Positions 1 through 10,587 of a DNA stretch of 64,000 nt are shown here, piece after piece. Origin of the DNA: Lithobates sylvaticus (lineage: Eukaryota > Chordata > Amphibia > Anura > Ranidae). Both the position numbers and the translations under genes were made by a program. Location of the stretch: assembly GCA_028564925.1 (NCBI GenBank), contig CM053033.1, forward strand, positions 207,145,607-207,209,606, in the 5' to 3' direction. Within the stretch, counting starts at the first letter, position 1, and every line of letters begins with the position of its first letter. The notes under the pieces were generated by a model, which worked only from the letters and a program-made list of their open reading frames with translations, was not told where the DNA came from and did no database searches.

Positions 1-67
1 GAACTTGACAGCTAGTAACCGACGGTTAAAAACATCCGTTGTGCCGCCTTTAGCCGTCTTCGCATTA

Positions 68-522
68 AGGCCCCTTTCACACTGGGGCGGGGAGCCGCGG
101 TGACGGTAAAGCAGCGCTATATTTAGCGCTGCTTTACCGTCGTTTTCACCGCGGTTTTCGGCCGCTCGCGGTGCGGTTTTACCCCCCGCGAGCGGCCGAA
201 AAAGGGTTAAACACCCCCGCAGAGCGCCGCCGTAGCCGCGGTATTACCGCGGTAACCGCGGTATTGCCGCGGTTTTACCGCGGTCTCCCATTCTTTTCAA
301 TGGGAAGGAGCGGTATAGGAGCGGTGAACACACCGCTCCCATCCCGCTCCAAAGATGCTGCTAGCAGGACTTTTTTTTTTCATCCTGCTAGCGCACCGCT
401 CCAGTGTGAAAGCCCGCCGGCTTTCACACTGGAGTGAATGGGGCAGGATTTTTTCATGCGGTGAACAGGCGCTATTTTTAGCGCTGCACCGCATGAAAAA
501 CGCCCCAGTGTGAAAGGGGCCT
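68..522. mobile_element. Multi-hairpin MITE, copy 1 (AGGCCCCTTTCACAC termini)
   Basis: Non-autonomous element with terminal inverted repeats aggcccctttcacactgggg on the left and its complement on the right. Flanks are tta and tag, fitting a TA or TWA target. The interior is a chain of separate palindromes: a gacggtaaagcagcgct hairpin near 100-142, a ggccgctcgcgg hairpin near 158-200, an accgcggt cluster near 230-285, an agcggt hairpin near 310-330, a ctagcagga hairpin near 360-390 and a ctttcacactgga hairpin near 405-435. No coding capacity. Three relatives lie at 53306, 55283 and 57534. The superfamily is not certain. Confidence 0.8.
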
Positions 523-933
523 TAGAAGTGTTTTGCACGCTGTTACAAGCATTTGGGGTTTCAAATGCCAATAAACTTCTTTCCTGAATGCAATTTTTTG
601 CTTTCAAAATCGCACAAAAAATAACGCTTTTGAAGCGATCGTGCGATAATCGGATCGTTAGTACACAGATTTCGAGAGCCGATCACAACAGTTCATCCGA
701 TGGGACCAGCACGAAAAATTTTCTTGTACCATACCAGAGCATATGATTTTCGTTTAATCAGTACAGTTGTCATTTAAAAATACAATACAAATACACTACA
801 ACACATTACATCACTTCCGAATTTTTGTTCTGTTGTAGGAGAATTTTCGTCACTTTAGTAACCGCCTCATTTTCAATATGAGACTAGCATGGAAATTAAA
901 AAAAAAAAAACGAACGATAATCTCATCGTGTGT
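523..933. other. Unannotated stretch
   Basis: AT-rich sequence with short A-runs. I see no gene, tandem repeat or recognisable element. Its last bases include the left copy (934-943) of the 10-bp duplication that flanks the next element. Confidence 0.5.
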
Positions 934-1140
934 ACCAGGCATTAGACATGTGCGATTCGTTTTGTATGAATCGAAAATTCGTACGAATTTCCGGAAATTC
1001 ATACGAATCCGAAATACGAATTTTTATGCATACGAATTCTGTACGAAATACGAAATTTCGTTTACGAATTTTGGATCCAAATTCATGACGAACATTCGTA
1101 ATTGTTAAGAAAAGTTAACAAACCTAAAAGTTAAAAACCC

Positions 1141-2935
1141 AGGAAGTCAGCACAGCCCAGGGATGGGGGGAACCTCTCATAATGGGCACAGCGGGTGTAC
1201 ACTCAGACCCGGGAACTCAGCACAGGGATGGTGGGAACCCCTCATAATGGGCACAGCGGGTGTACACTCAGACCCGGGAACTCAGCACAGGGATGGTGGG
1301 AACCCCTCATAATGGGCACAGCGGGTGTACACTCAGACCCGGGAACTCAGAACAGGGATGGTGGGAACCCCTCATAATGGGCACAGCGGGTGTACACTCA
1401 GACCCGGGAACTCAGCACAGGGATGGGGGGAACCCCTCATAATGGGCACAGCGGGTGTACACTCAGACCCGGGAACTCAGCACAGGGATGGTGGGAACCC
1501 CTCATAATGGGCCCAGCGGGTGTACACTCAGACCCGGGAACTCAGCACAGGGATGGTGGGAACCCCTCATAATGGGCACAGCGGGTGTACACTCAGACCC
1601 GGGAACTCAGCACAGGGATGGTGGGAAACCCCTCATAATGGGCACAGCGGGTGTACACTCAGACCCGGGAACTCAGAACAGGGATGGTGGGAACCCCTCA
1701 TAATGGGCACAGCGGGTGTACACTCAGACCCGGGAACTCAGCACAGGGATGGTGGGACCCCTCATAATGGGCACAGCGGGTGTACACTCAGACCTGGGAA
1801 CTCAGCACAGGGATGGTGGGAACCCCTCATAATGGGCACAGCGGGTGTACACTCAGACCCGGGAACTCAGCACAGGGATGGTGGGAACCCCTCATAATGG
1901 GCACAGCGGGTGTACACTCAGACCTGGGAACTCAGCACAGGGATGGTGGGAGCCCCTCATAATGGGCACAGCGGGTGTACACTCAGACCCGGGAACTCAG
2001 CACAGGGATCGTGGGACCCCTCATAATGGGCCCAGCGGGTGTACACTCAGACCCGGGAACTCAGCACAGGGATGGTGGGAACCCCTCATAATGGGCACAG
2101 CGGGTGTACACTCAGACCCGGGAACTCAGCACAGGGATGGTGGGAACCCCTCATAATGGGCACAGCGGGTGTACACTCAGACCTGGGAACTCAGCACAGG
2201 GATGGTGGGAACCCTCATAATGGGCACAGCGGGTGTACACTCAGACCTGGGAACTCAGCACAGGGATGGTGGGAGCCCCTCATAATGGGCACAGCGGGTG
2301 TACACTCAGACCCGGGAACTCAGCACAGGGATCGTGGGGACCCCTCATAATGGGCCCAGCGGGTGTACACTCAGACCCGGGAACTCAGCACAGGGATGGT
2401 GGGAACCCCTCATAATGGGCACAGCGGGTGTACACTCAGACCCGGGAACTCAGCACAGGGATGGTGGGAACCCCTCATAATGGGCACAGCGGGTGTACAC
2501 TCAGACCTGGGAACTCAGCACAGGGATGGTGGGAACCCCTCATAATGGGCACAGCGGGTGTACACTCAGACCCGGGAACTCAGCACAGGGATGGTGGGAA
2601 CCCTCATAATGGGCACAGCGGGTGTACACTCAGACCTGGGAACTCAGCACAGGGATGGTGGGAACCCCTCATAATGGGCACAGCGGGTGTACACTCAGAC
2701 CCGGGAACTCAGCACAGGGATGGTGGGAACCCTTCATAATGGGCACAGCGGGTGTACACTCAGACCTGGGAACTCAGCACAGGGATGGTGGGAACCCCTC
2801 ATAATGGGCACAGCGGGTGTACACTCAGACCCGGGAACTCAGCACAGGGATGGTGGGAACCCCTCATAATGGACACACAGCTGGTGTACACTCAGACCTG
2901 GGAACTCAGCACAGGGATGGTGGGAACCCCTATGG
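1141..2935 (+). repeat. 65-bp minisatellite, about 27 units
   Basis: Tandem units of 65 bp (some 64 or 66) containing gtgtacactcagacc, gggaactcagcacagggatgg and cccctcataatgggc. Unit starts recur every 65 bp from 1195 to 1520 and continue to about 2885. Variants are shared at a higher-order spacing of about 324 bp (five units), for example the agggatcgtggg variant near 2005 and 2330. Short open frames across the array follow from the repeat and are not genes. Confidence 0.92.
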
Positions 2936-3035
2936 GAATTTCTATGCTTACGAATTTTCGGAATTTCGGATCCAAATTCCGTTACAACGGAAACGTGACT
3001 GGTGTTTTGTTCACCAATCAGAGGAAGTCAGCACA

Positions 3036-3262
3036 GCACAGCACAGGGATGGTGGGAACCCCTCATAATGGGCACAGCGGGTGTACACTCAGACCTGGGA
3101 ACTCAGCACAGGGATGGTGGGAACCCTTTATAATGGACACACAGCAGGTGTACAGACCTGGGAACTCGGCACAGGGATGGTGGGGACCCCTCATAATGGA
3201 CACACAGCAGGTGTACAGTCCTGGGAACTCAGCACAGGGATGGTGGGGACCCCTCGTGATGA
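3036..3262 (+). repeat. Diverged satellite block of the 65-bp minisatellite
   Basis: Three or four diverged units with an extra acacagcaggtgtac segment, separated from the main array by about 100 bp of cgaatt-rich element sequence. A single further partial unit sits near 3335-3370. They look like older edge units that escaped homogenisation. Confidence 0.8.
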
Positions 3263-3766
3263 TAAATTGATCATAACGAACATTCGTAATTGTTACGAAA
3301 AGTTAACAAACCTAAAAGTTAAAAACCCAGGAAGTCAGCACAGCACAGGGATGGTGGGAGCCCCTCATAATGATAAATTCATCATAACGAACTTTTGTTA
3401 TTTTAACGAAAAGTTTCTGAATCTAAAGAAAATTCGTATTTCGTATGACTCCAAATTGAATTTCGGACACAAATTCTGAAATACGATTTTTTTTTTAATA
3501 CGAAACGGAACGAAACAAAACAAATTTTTTGACGGCGCACATGTCTACCAGGCATTGGTCCTGTATAAAAATAAGTAGAATAAATAAAAATAATAATAAG
3601 TAAAATAATAATACCTCACTCGTCCAGCTGCCATTTGAAGCCTATGGCTCACTGCACAACTATCCATCCAAGTACCTGTATAATTACAAGCTGTTAATGA
3701 AATAAAGTTTTTCTAAAAACTGTTCAATAAACAAAAATTAAACAAAAAAAAATGAAATAAAGTTTT

Positions 3767-4715
3767 AAACCGCTCACCCGACTGGCGCACGACGATGTAC
3801 GTCGACAGAATGGCACGGACAGGCAAAAGGGCGTACAGGTACGTCTCCTTTAAGATTGCCGCCGTGCCATCGAGCGCGTGCCGGTCGGGACCCCCGTGAG
3901 TCCGGTCGCAGGTCCCGCGGACTCGATCGCCGCAGGGATACCCGCGTTCGTCTCACGGGATGGCTGAACGGGGGGAGATGCGGAAGTAAACAGCATCTCC
4001 CCGTTCTGCCTAGCAACTTGTGACACCGATCTCTGCTCCCTGTGATTGGAGCAGAGATCAGTGTTCACTAGATCACAGCCACGCCCCCCCCCCCACAGTT
4101 AGTGACACGCCTCTAGGAACACTTAACCCCTACACTGCCACCTAGTGGTTAACCCCTTCACTGCCAGTGGTCATTTACACAGAAATCAGTGCATTTAAAT
4201 AGCACGGATTGCTGTATAAATGACAATGGTCCCAAAAATGTCGCAGTCACAATAAAAAATTGCTGATCGCCGCCATTACTAGTAAAAAAAATAAATTATT
4301 AATAAAAATGCTATAAAACAATCCCCTATTTTGTAAACGCTAAAACTTCTGCGCAAACCAATCAATAATCGCTTATTGCGATTTTTTTACCAAAAATATG
4401 TAGAAGAATACGTATCGGCCTAAACTGAGAAAAAAAGTGTTTTTTTTATATATTTTTGGGGGATATTTATTATAGCAAAAAGTAAAAAATAATGCGTTTT
4501 TTTTTCAAAATTGTCGCTCTTTTTTTGTTTAAAGTGAAAAAAAAAAAAAAAAAACGCAGGGGTGATCAAATACCACCAAAAGAAAGCTCTATTTGTGGGA
4601 AAAAAAGGACGTCAATTTTGTTTGGGAGCCACGTCGCACGATGGCGCAATTGTCTGTTAAATCAACGCAGTGCCGAATCGCAAAAAGTGGTCTGGTCTTA
4701 AGCCAGCAAAATTAT
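3767..4715 (+). mobile_element. TTAA-family element, right-truncated copy
   Basis: Begins aaaccgctcacccgactggc and includes the landmark gggcgtacaggtacgtc, the hairpin around ctctgctcc...ggagcagag (4032-4055), and a conserved inner segment with ccaccaaaagaaagctct near 4573. It aligns along its length with the copy at 14523-17942, which shows the complete ends. The right terminus is lost after ctggtcttaagccagcaaaa. It is non-coding. TTAA duplications in sister copies point to a Kolobok- or piggyBac-type mover; I cannot tell which. Confidence 0.7.
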
Positions 4716-5395
4716 ATTGACATTTTTTACACTGGTAAGTACAATTAAAAACAATTGTATTATTCAATTAATATTATTAATTTAATTCAATTTAAAATTA
4801 GGTAAGCTATTATATTAAATTAAAATCTATTTTAAGTACAAGTCAGAGCTAGTTTTTATATTTAAATTTTTTATTTGTCCCTTTGTTGGTTTAAAAACCA
4901 AAAAAAAAAATCAACTCTCACCGCTGTACCCGCCTCCTCTTCAGTGCTGTCCTTTGCAGTACTTCTTTTCAGCCACAAGATGTCCTCAGTCTGTGGAGTT
5001 GTCTAATGCCAAGCAAAACTTATCCAGGAAGATTAGACATCATGAGAGCACAGGGCAGCATAGGCCCGTCCCCCGAGGGGGCATCACTACCGCACACAGT
5101 GTAAAAAATGCAGAGAACTGCACTCATGTCATCAAGAAGGAGGCAGAGGAGGACTGGGGCTCTGCATGTCACGTGACCGGCCCCAAAACAACTGGAAAAT
5201 TTACAAAACATAATTTTTAAAAATGCAAAAGATACATACAGGAAACTTCCAGAGGGGGTGGGGAAGGGGGCAGAGTCCGTAGTTAAATTTAAAGCTCAAT
5301 TCCGCCCCAAAACAATTTCCTGGTGCCAACATGGCAGCATACAGATGATAGAGCCCCGCCTCGACTCCTCCCTCAGGACTAGTGAATAGCATAAA
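4716..5395. other. Unannotated stretch
   Basis: AT-rich to 4920, then ordinary sequence. An 88-codon open frame at 4954-5220 has no recognisable domain and no clear splice context, so I do not call it. No repeat family identified. Confidence 0.4.
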
Positions 5396-5399
5396 TTAA

Positions 5400-5786
5400 A
5401 GCGGAGGTTCACACAAAAATGGAAACTCTGCTTTTCGGAACCCTCTACCCCTCCTGTGTCACATTTGGCACCTTTCAGGGGGGTGCAGATACCTGTATAA
5501 TACAGGTATTTGCACCCACTTCCGCTGTCTGCTGGGAAACACAAGGGTCCCAAAGACAGCAGGGACCACCTGGATTGCGCTGCGCGATTCGCGCATGCGC
5601 AGTAGGGAACCGGGAAGTGAAGCCGCAAGGCTTCACTTCCTGATTCCCTTACTGAAGATGGTGGTGGCAGCACCCGAGAGCCGAGCGACAGATCGGCTTC
5701 GGGTACAGACATCGCGGGCACCCTGGACAGGTAAGTGTCCATATTTTAAAAGTCAACAGCTGCAGTATTTGTAGCTGCTGACTCTC
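5400..5786 (+). mobile_element. TTAA MITE (splice-donor family), copy N1
   Basis: Starts just after ttaa (5396-5399) with gcggaggttcacac. It has the hairpin tacctgtataatacaggta (near 5490-5510) and ends with cagctgcagtatttgtagct followed by ctgctgac. A perfect donor-like cag|gtaagt is at 5728-5736. The right terminus is replaced by the next repeat. Confidence 0.7.
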
Positions 5787-6350
5787 TCATCCCCCCTCTC
5801 TTCCTGCGGCCTGCCAGGTTGCATGCTCGGATAAGGGTCTGGTATGGATTTTGAGGGGGACCCCCACGCCATTTTTTTTTGGCGCAGGGTTCCCCTTAAT
5901 ATCCATACCAGACCTGAAGGGCCTGGTATGGATTTTGAGGGGGACCCCCACGCCATTTTCTTTTTTTTTTTTCTGGCCCGGGGTTCCCCTTAATATCCAC
6001 ACCAGACCTGAACGGCCTGGTATGCTCTTGGACGGGAACCCATGCCGTTTTTTTAGTTAAAATTAAAGTCGCCTGGCCTGGGGGTGACTTAAAGCCGTGT
6101 TGTAAAGTCGCCCCAAGTCGCGCTGTGATTCATACTCAAGTCGTGTCCAAGTTGCCTCCCAAAGTCGCGCTGGAAGTCGTGTTGCCCCTGTGTGAATGGA
6201 CTGTTAATGATACGGCGTGCGCTATTATCAATGGCATATTATTATTATTGCTGTTGTGCTTATGTGTGCGCCGGTTCACAAGCTCAATTAATGATTTATC
6301 TGGCGCACCAATTAAGGTATGAACCGGCGCAGCGCATTCATCTTAGTAAA
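5787..6350 (+). mobile_element. Repeat X, copy 1 (interrupted by hAT)
   Basis: Contains duplicated blocks of ggtatggattttgaggggga and ggttccccttaatatccata, then repeated aagtcg motifs, then gcgccggttcacaagctc. It matches 10064-10530 in inverted orientation. Its right end, ttagtaaa, is the target duplication of the hAT-like element at 6351-8786, and the end resumes at 8787. Non-coding; superfamily unknown. Confidence 0.7.
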
Positions 6351-6598
6351 CAGTGATGTAAGGAACGCGATTAAAGTAAACGGCGTTACGTAACGCCGTT
6401 ACTTTAAAGGGTAACGAGTAATCTAACTGATTACTCTGCCCCTCGCGGTAACGCCGTTCCCATTACTGGGGCGGCGTTACCGCAATTACTTACCGCGATC
6501 CGCGGAGCCGTCCGCGGCCTCGGCCTTAGGAAAGGCCGCGGCTTCGGCCTAGCTCCGGAGCGGCGGCCATCTTGGTGCACCCGTCGGAAGTTTACAAT

Positions 6599-6630
6599 GT
6601 GATTGCTCCGTCAAATGACGGAGCGATCAC
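6599..6630. repeat. Hairpin of the array-associated module
   Basis: Near-perfect palindrome gtgattgctccgtca / atgacggagcgatcac. The same hairpin lies beside arrays at about 31357-31387 and 37365-37397, so it belongs to a module shared by three elements. Confidence 0.8.
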
Positions 6631-6719
6631 TTGTAAACAAACCGGCGTCAAGATGACGCCGGTTCCTCTCCCCTCTGTGTACAGATCTGTACAGTGGAGG
6701 GGAGATGGATGCCAGGCCA

Positions 6720-8240
6720 GCACATACCCTGCCAATACTCTGCATTACCAGGTAATACTCTGCCAATACCAGGTAATACTCTGCCAATACCCTGCCAATA
6801 CTCTGCCAATACTCTGCCAATACTCTGCAACACCCTGCCATACTCTGCCATACCCCGTAATACCCATCCATACTCTGCCATACCCTGCCATACTCTGCAA
6901 TACCCCGTAATACCTAGCCATACTCTGCAATACTCTGCCATACCCAGCCATACTCTGCAATACCCCGTAATACCCAGCCATACTCTGCAATACTCTGTAA
7001 TACCCAGCCATACTGTGCAATACTCTGCCATACCCAGCCATACTCTGCAATACTCGGTAATACCCAGCCATACTCTGCAATACTTGGTAATACCCAGCCA
7101 TACTCTGCAATACTCGGTAATACCCAGCCATACTCTGCAATACTCTGCAATACTCGGTAATACCCAGCCATACTCTGCAATACTCTGCAATACTCGGTAA
7201 TACCCAGCCATACTCTGCAATACTCGGTAATACCCAGCCATACTCTGCAATACTCTGCAATACTCGGTAATACCCAGCCATACTCTGCAATACTCGGTAA
7301 TACCCAGCCATACTCTGCAATACTCGGTAATACCCAGCCATACTCTGCAATACTCTGCAATACTCGGTAATACCCAGCCATACTCTGCAATACTCTGCAA
7401 TACTCGGTAATACCCAGCCATACTCTGCAATACTCGGTAATACCCAGCCATACTCTGCAATACTCTGCAATACTCGGTAATACCCAGCCATACTCTGCAA
7501 TACTCGGTAATACCCAGCCATACTCTGCAATACTCGGTAATACCCAGCCATACTCTGCAATACTCTGCAATACTCGGTAATACCCAGCCATACTCTGCAA
7601 TACTCTGCAATACTCGGTAATACCCAGCCATACTCTGCAATACTCGGTAATACCCAGCCATACTCTGCAATACTCTGCAATACTCGGTAATACCCAGCCA
7701 TACTCTGCAATACTCGGTAATACCCAGCCATACTCTGCAATACTCGGTAATACCCAGCCATACTCTGCAATACTCTGCAATACTCGGTAATACCCAGCCA
7801 TACTCTGTAATACCCAGCCATACTGTGCAATACTCTGCAATACTCGGTAATACCCAGCCATACTCTGCAATACTCGGTAATACCCAGCCATACTCTGCAA
7901 TACTCGGTAATACCCAGCCATACTCTGCAATACTCTGCAATACTCGGTAATACCCAGCCATACTCTGCAATACTCTGCAACACCCTGCCAATACTCTGCA
8001 ACACCCTGCAACAACCTGCCAATACTCTGCAACACCCTGCCAATACTCTGCAACACCCTGCCAATACTCTGCAACACCCTACCAATACTCTGCCATACTC
8101 TGCAATACTCGGTAATACCCAGCCATACTCTGCAATACACGGTAATACCCAGCCATACTCGGCGATACCCAGCCGTACCCAGCCATGCTCAGCCGTACCC
8201 AGCCATACTCAGCCAATATTACAGTTGAGGAGATGACGTG
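6720..8240 (+). repeat. Decamer array with 210-bp higher-order repeat
   Basis: From 6901 to 7980 the sequence is built entirely of 10-bp blocks, mainly A=tactctgcaa, B=tactcggtaa and C=tacccagcca, with no net phase slip for more than 1 kb. Blocks group as ABC or AABC, and between 7131 and 7760 the order AABC AABC ABC AABC ABC ABC (21 blocks, 210 bp) occurs three times without change. The edges (6720-6900 and 7981-8240) are irregular. Long frames open on both strands follow from the block length and lack of stops and are not genes. Confidence 0.95.
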
Positions 8241-8393
8241 GATATTACAGTGGGTGAGATTATGGATATTACAGTGGGGGCTTTATGGTGGTGGAATTTT
8301 CACAGGTTTTTGCAAATTCAATTATTATTTGCTGATCTGAAAAATGATCCGATCCGTGACTCTGATCCAAGCAACGATCCGATCCGTGAGTTT

Positions 8394-8600
8394 GGGGGGG
8401 ACAGATGTACAGAGGGGGAAGAGATATATGTGTGTGGGGGGGGGACAGACGTGTAGTGGGGTACAGAGGGGGAACAGATATATGTGTGTGAGGGGGGGCA
8501 GACGTGTAGTGGGGTACAGAGGGGAAACAGATATATGTGTTGGGGGGGAACAGACGTGCAGGGGGGGGGCAGAGGGGAAATAGACGTGCAGGGGGGAACG
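8394..8600 (+). repeat. G-rich minisatellite, possible G-quadruplex tract
   Basis: Imperfect repeats of about 50-60 bp with gggggggacag, agatatatgtgt and gacgtgtagtgggg. More than ten G-runs of four or more are present on the + strand. It lies within the hAT element next to its right end. Confidence 0.75.
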
Positions 8601-8934
8601 CGCCCCTTGCTTACAGTAATACTAGACCCGCCCCTAAGAATATAAAAAAAAAAAATCACAGTTACTTTTCTGAGTAACTAATTACTTTTCCAATGTAGTA
8701 ACTGAGTTACTAACTCAATTACTTTTTTGGGAGAAGTAATTTGTAATGTAACTAATTACTTTTTTAAAGTAAGATGACCAACACTGTTAGTAAATGACCC
8801 CCTTAGTGTTGAGTTATTCACTTTAGGATCATTACAGAGGACAAGGGTGCCCTCTTTACGTCTGGAGGAAATTATATTTAACTTTCACCTATGTAAAGGC
8901 TTCTTCACAGTGAAAATGTGGATCCGATTGAGCT

Positions 8935-10063
8935 GTGTGAAGTTGGCACCCCATGTTTGTAAAACCTGAATAAAAATATACCATTCATTTGTGCCGCGTT
9001 TGTGCTGATTTGTGCCGCAAAAATGAGCGTTTGTGCCGGTTCGGTTTCTGAGATATTAAACATTCAATTTAATGCAAGCCCCGCCCACTTTGCACCCCAT
9101 ATTGCTGAATTTGAAAAACAAACGCGCCATTCGTTTGTGCCGCGTTTGTGCTGGTTTGTGCCGCAAAAATAAACGTTTGTGCCGCTTTGGTTGCGGAGAT
9201 ATTGTGCGTTATTTTTGCTGCAACCCCGCCCACTTTGCAGTCCATATTACTGAATTTGAAAAACAAACGCGCCATTCATTTATGCCGCGTTTGTGCTGGT
9301 TTGTGCCGCAAAAATAAACGTTTGTGCTGCTTTGGTTGCGGAGATATTGTGCGTTATAGTTGCTGCAACCCCGCCCACTTTGCAACCAACATTACTGAAT
9401 TTGAAAAACAAACGCGCCATTCGTTTGTGCCGCGTTTGTGCTGGTTTGTGCTGCAAAAATAAACGTTTGTGCTGCTTTGGTTGCAGAGATATTGTTTTTT
9501 ATAGTTGCTGCAACCCCGCCCACATGGCAACCCATATTATTGAATTTGAAAAACAAAAGCGCCGTTCGTTTGTGCCGCGTTTGTGCTGGTTTGTGCCGCA
9601 AAAATAAACGTTTGTGCCGCTTTGGTTGCGGAGATATTGTGCGTTATAGTTGCTGCAACCCCGCCCACTTTGCAACCCATATTGCTGAATTTGAAAAACA
9701 AACGCGCCATTCGTTTGTGCCGCGTTTGTGCCGCAAAAATAAACGCTTATGCCGCTTTGGTTGCGGAGATATTGTGCGTTATAGTTGCTGCAACCCCGCC
9801 CACTTTGCAACCCATATTTCTGAATTTGAAAAACAAACGCGCCATTCGTTTGTGCCGCATTTGTGCTGGTTTGTGCCGAAAAAATAAACGTTTGTGCCGC
9901 TTTGGTTGTGGAAATATTGTGCGTTATAGTTGCTGCAACCCCGCCCACTTTGCAACCCATATTTCTGAATTTGAAAAACAAACGCGCCATTTGTTTGTGC
10001 CGCATTTGTGCTGGTTTGTGCCGCAAAAATAAACGTTTGTGCCGCTTTGGTTGCAGAGATATT
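8935..10063 (+). repeat. 145-bp tandem repeat, left arm (+ orientation)
   Basis: About seven units of 145 bp with landmarks gtttgtgccgcaaaaataaa, gcggagatattgtgcgtt, caaccccgcccactttgcaa and gaatttgaaaaacaaacgcg. One unit near 9710-9740 is shortened. The outermost unit has its own variant (catttaatgcaagccccgcc type), preceded by gtgtgaagttggcacccc. The same order occurs inverted on the other side of 10064-10587. Because 145 is not divisible by three, frames rotate from unit to unit, and the open frames are not credible genes. Confidence 0.9.
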
Positions 10064-10587
10064 AGGGCTGATTTACTAAAATGAATGCGCTGCGCCGGTT
10101 CATACCATAATTGGTGCGCCAGATAAATTATTAAGTGAGCGTATGAACCGGCGCACACATAAGCACAACACATAATATACCGGTGCACCGCGATAATAGT
10201 ATGCCATTGATAATAGCGCAAGCTAACAGTCCATTCACACAGGGGCAACACGACTTCCAGCGCGACTTGGGGCGGACTTTACAACACGACTTGGGGCAAA
10301 TTACAACACGACTTGGGCCGACTTTAATTTTAAAAAAAAAAAAAAACGACATGGGTTCCCCTCAAAATCCATACCAGGCCCTTCAGGTCTGGCATGGATT
10401 TTAAGGGGAACCCCGCGCCAAAAATAAAATAAAAAATGGCGTGGGGGTCCCCCTCAAAAATACATACTTGACCCTTATCCGAGCACGCAACTTGGCAGGC
10501 CGCAGGAAAAGAGGGGGGACGAGAGCGCCCCCCCTCCTGAACCATACAAGGCCACATGCCCTCAACATTGGGAGGATGCTTTGTTGA
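10064..10587 (-). mobile_element. Repeat X, copy 2, inserted at the centre of the opposed arrays
   Basis: Minus-strand copy of the repeat at 5787-6350. It begins agggctgatttactaaaatg and includes gcgccggttcatac, the aagtcg-type blocks and the paired ccataccaggcc/ggtctggcatgg segment. Beyond 10530 there is extra unique sequence to about 10587 where the opposite array begins. It separates the two array arms exactly where orientation flips. Confidence 0.7.

Larger units (their letters stand above)
944..3546. mobile_element. 2.6-kb non-autonomous element with a 65-bp array and 10-bp target duplication
   Basis: The ends are agacatgtgcg on the left and cgcacatgtct on the right, an 11-bp inverted repeat. 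They are flanked by a perfect 10-bp direct repeat, accaggcatt, at 934-943 and 3547-3556. Inside both ends lies AT-rich sequence full of ttcg/cgaa motifs (950-1130, 2935-3010, 3270-3530), which encloses a minisatellite. No transposase is visible. Duplications of 9-10 bp are typical of MuDR-type elements, so that class is a possible but unproven assignment. The right end resembles that of the element at 21225-22098. Confidence 0.7.
6351..8786 (+). mobile_element. Non-autonomous hAT-type element carrying a decamer array
   Basis: Flanked by a perfect 8-bp duplication, ttagtaaa, at 6343-6350 and 8787-8794. The left end is cagtgatgtaagg and the right end accaacactg, the CAGTG...CACTG form typical of hAT ends. 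Subterminal gtaacgagtaatctaactga and taactaattactttt resemble common fish hAT ends. The interior holds a CG-rich hairpin region (6380-6700), the array at 6720-8240, a G-rich minisatellite (8394-8600), and no transposase. The perfect duplication indicates a relatively recent insertion. Confidence 0.85.

Noticed and set aside
1195-3479. Nested 60-170 codon frames with HNGHSGCTLRPGNS repeats
   Set aside because: Translation of the 65-bp minisatellite, each frame starting at the same point in the unit.
6648-8140. Open frames over 400 codons on the minus strand (repeated YCRV/WLGITE peptides)
   Set aside because: They are translations of the decamer array; all three frames are open because the blocks lack stops and the length per word is a multiple of three. 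No coding signature.
6720-8240. CRISPR-like array
   Set aside because: No spacers of uniform length and unique sequence; units are contiguous and the context is a vertebrate transposon.
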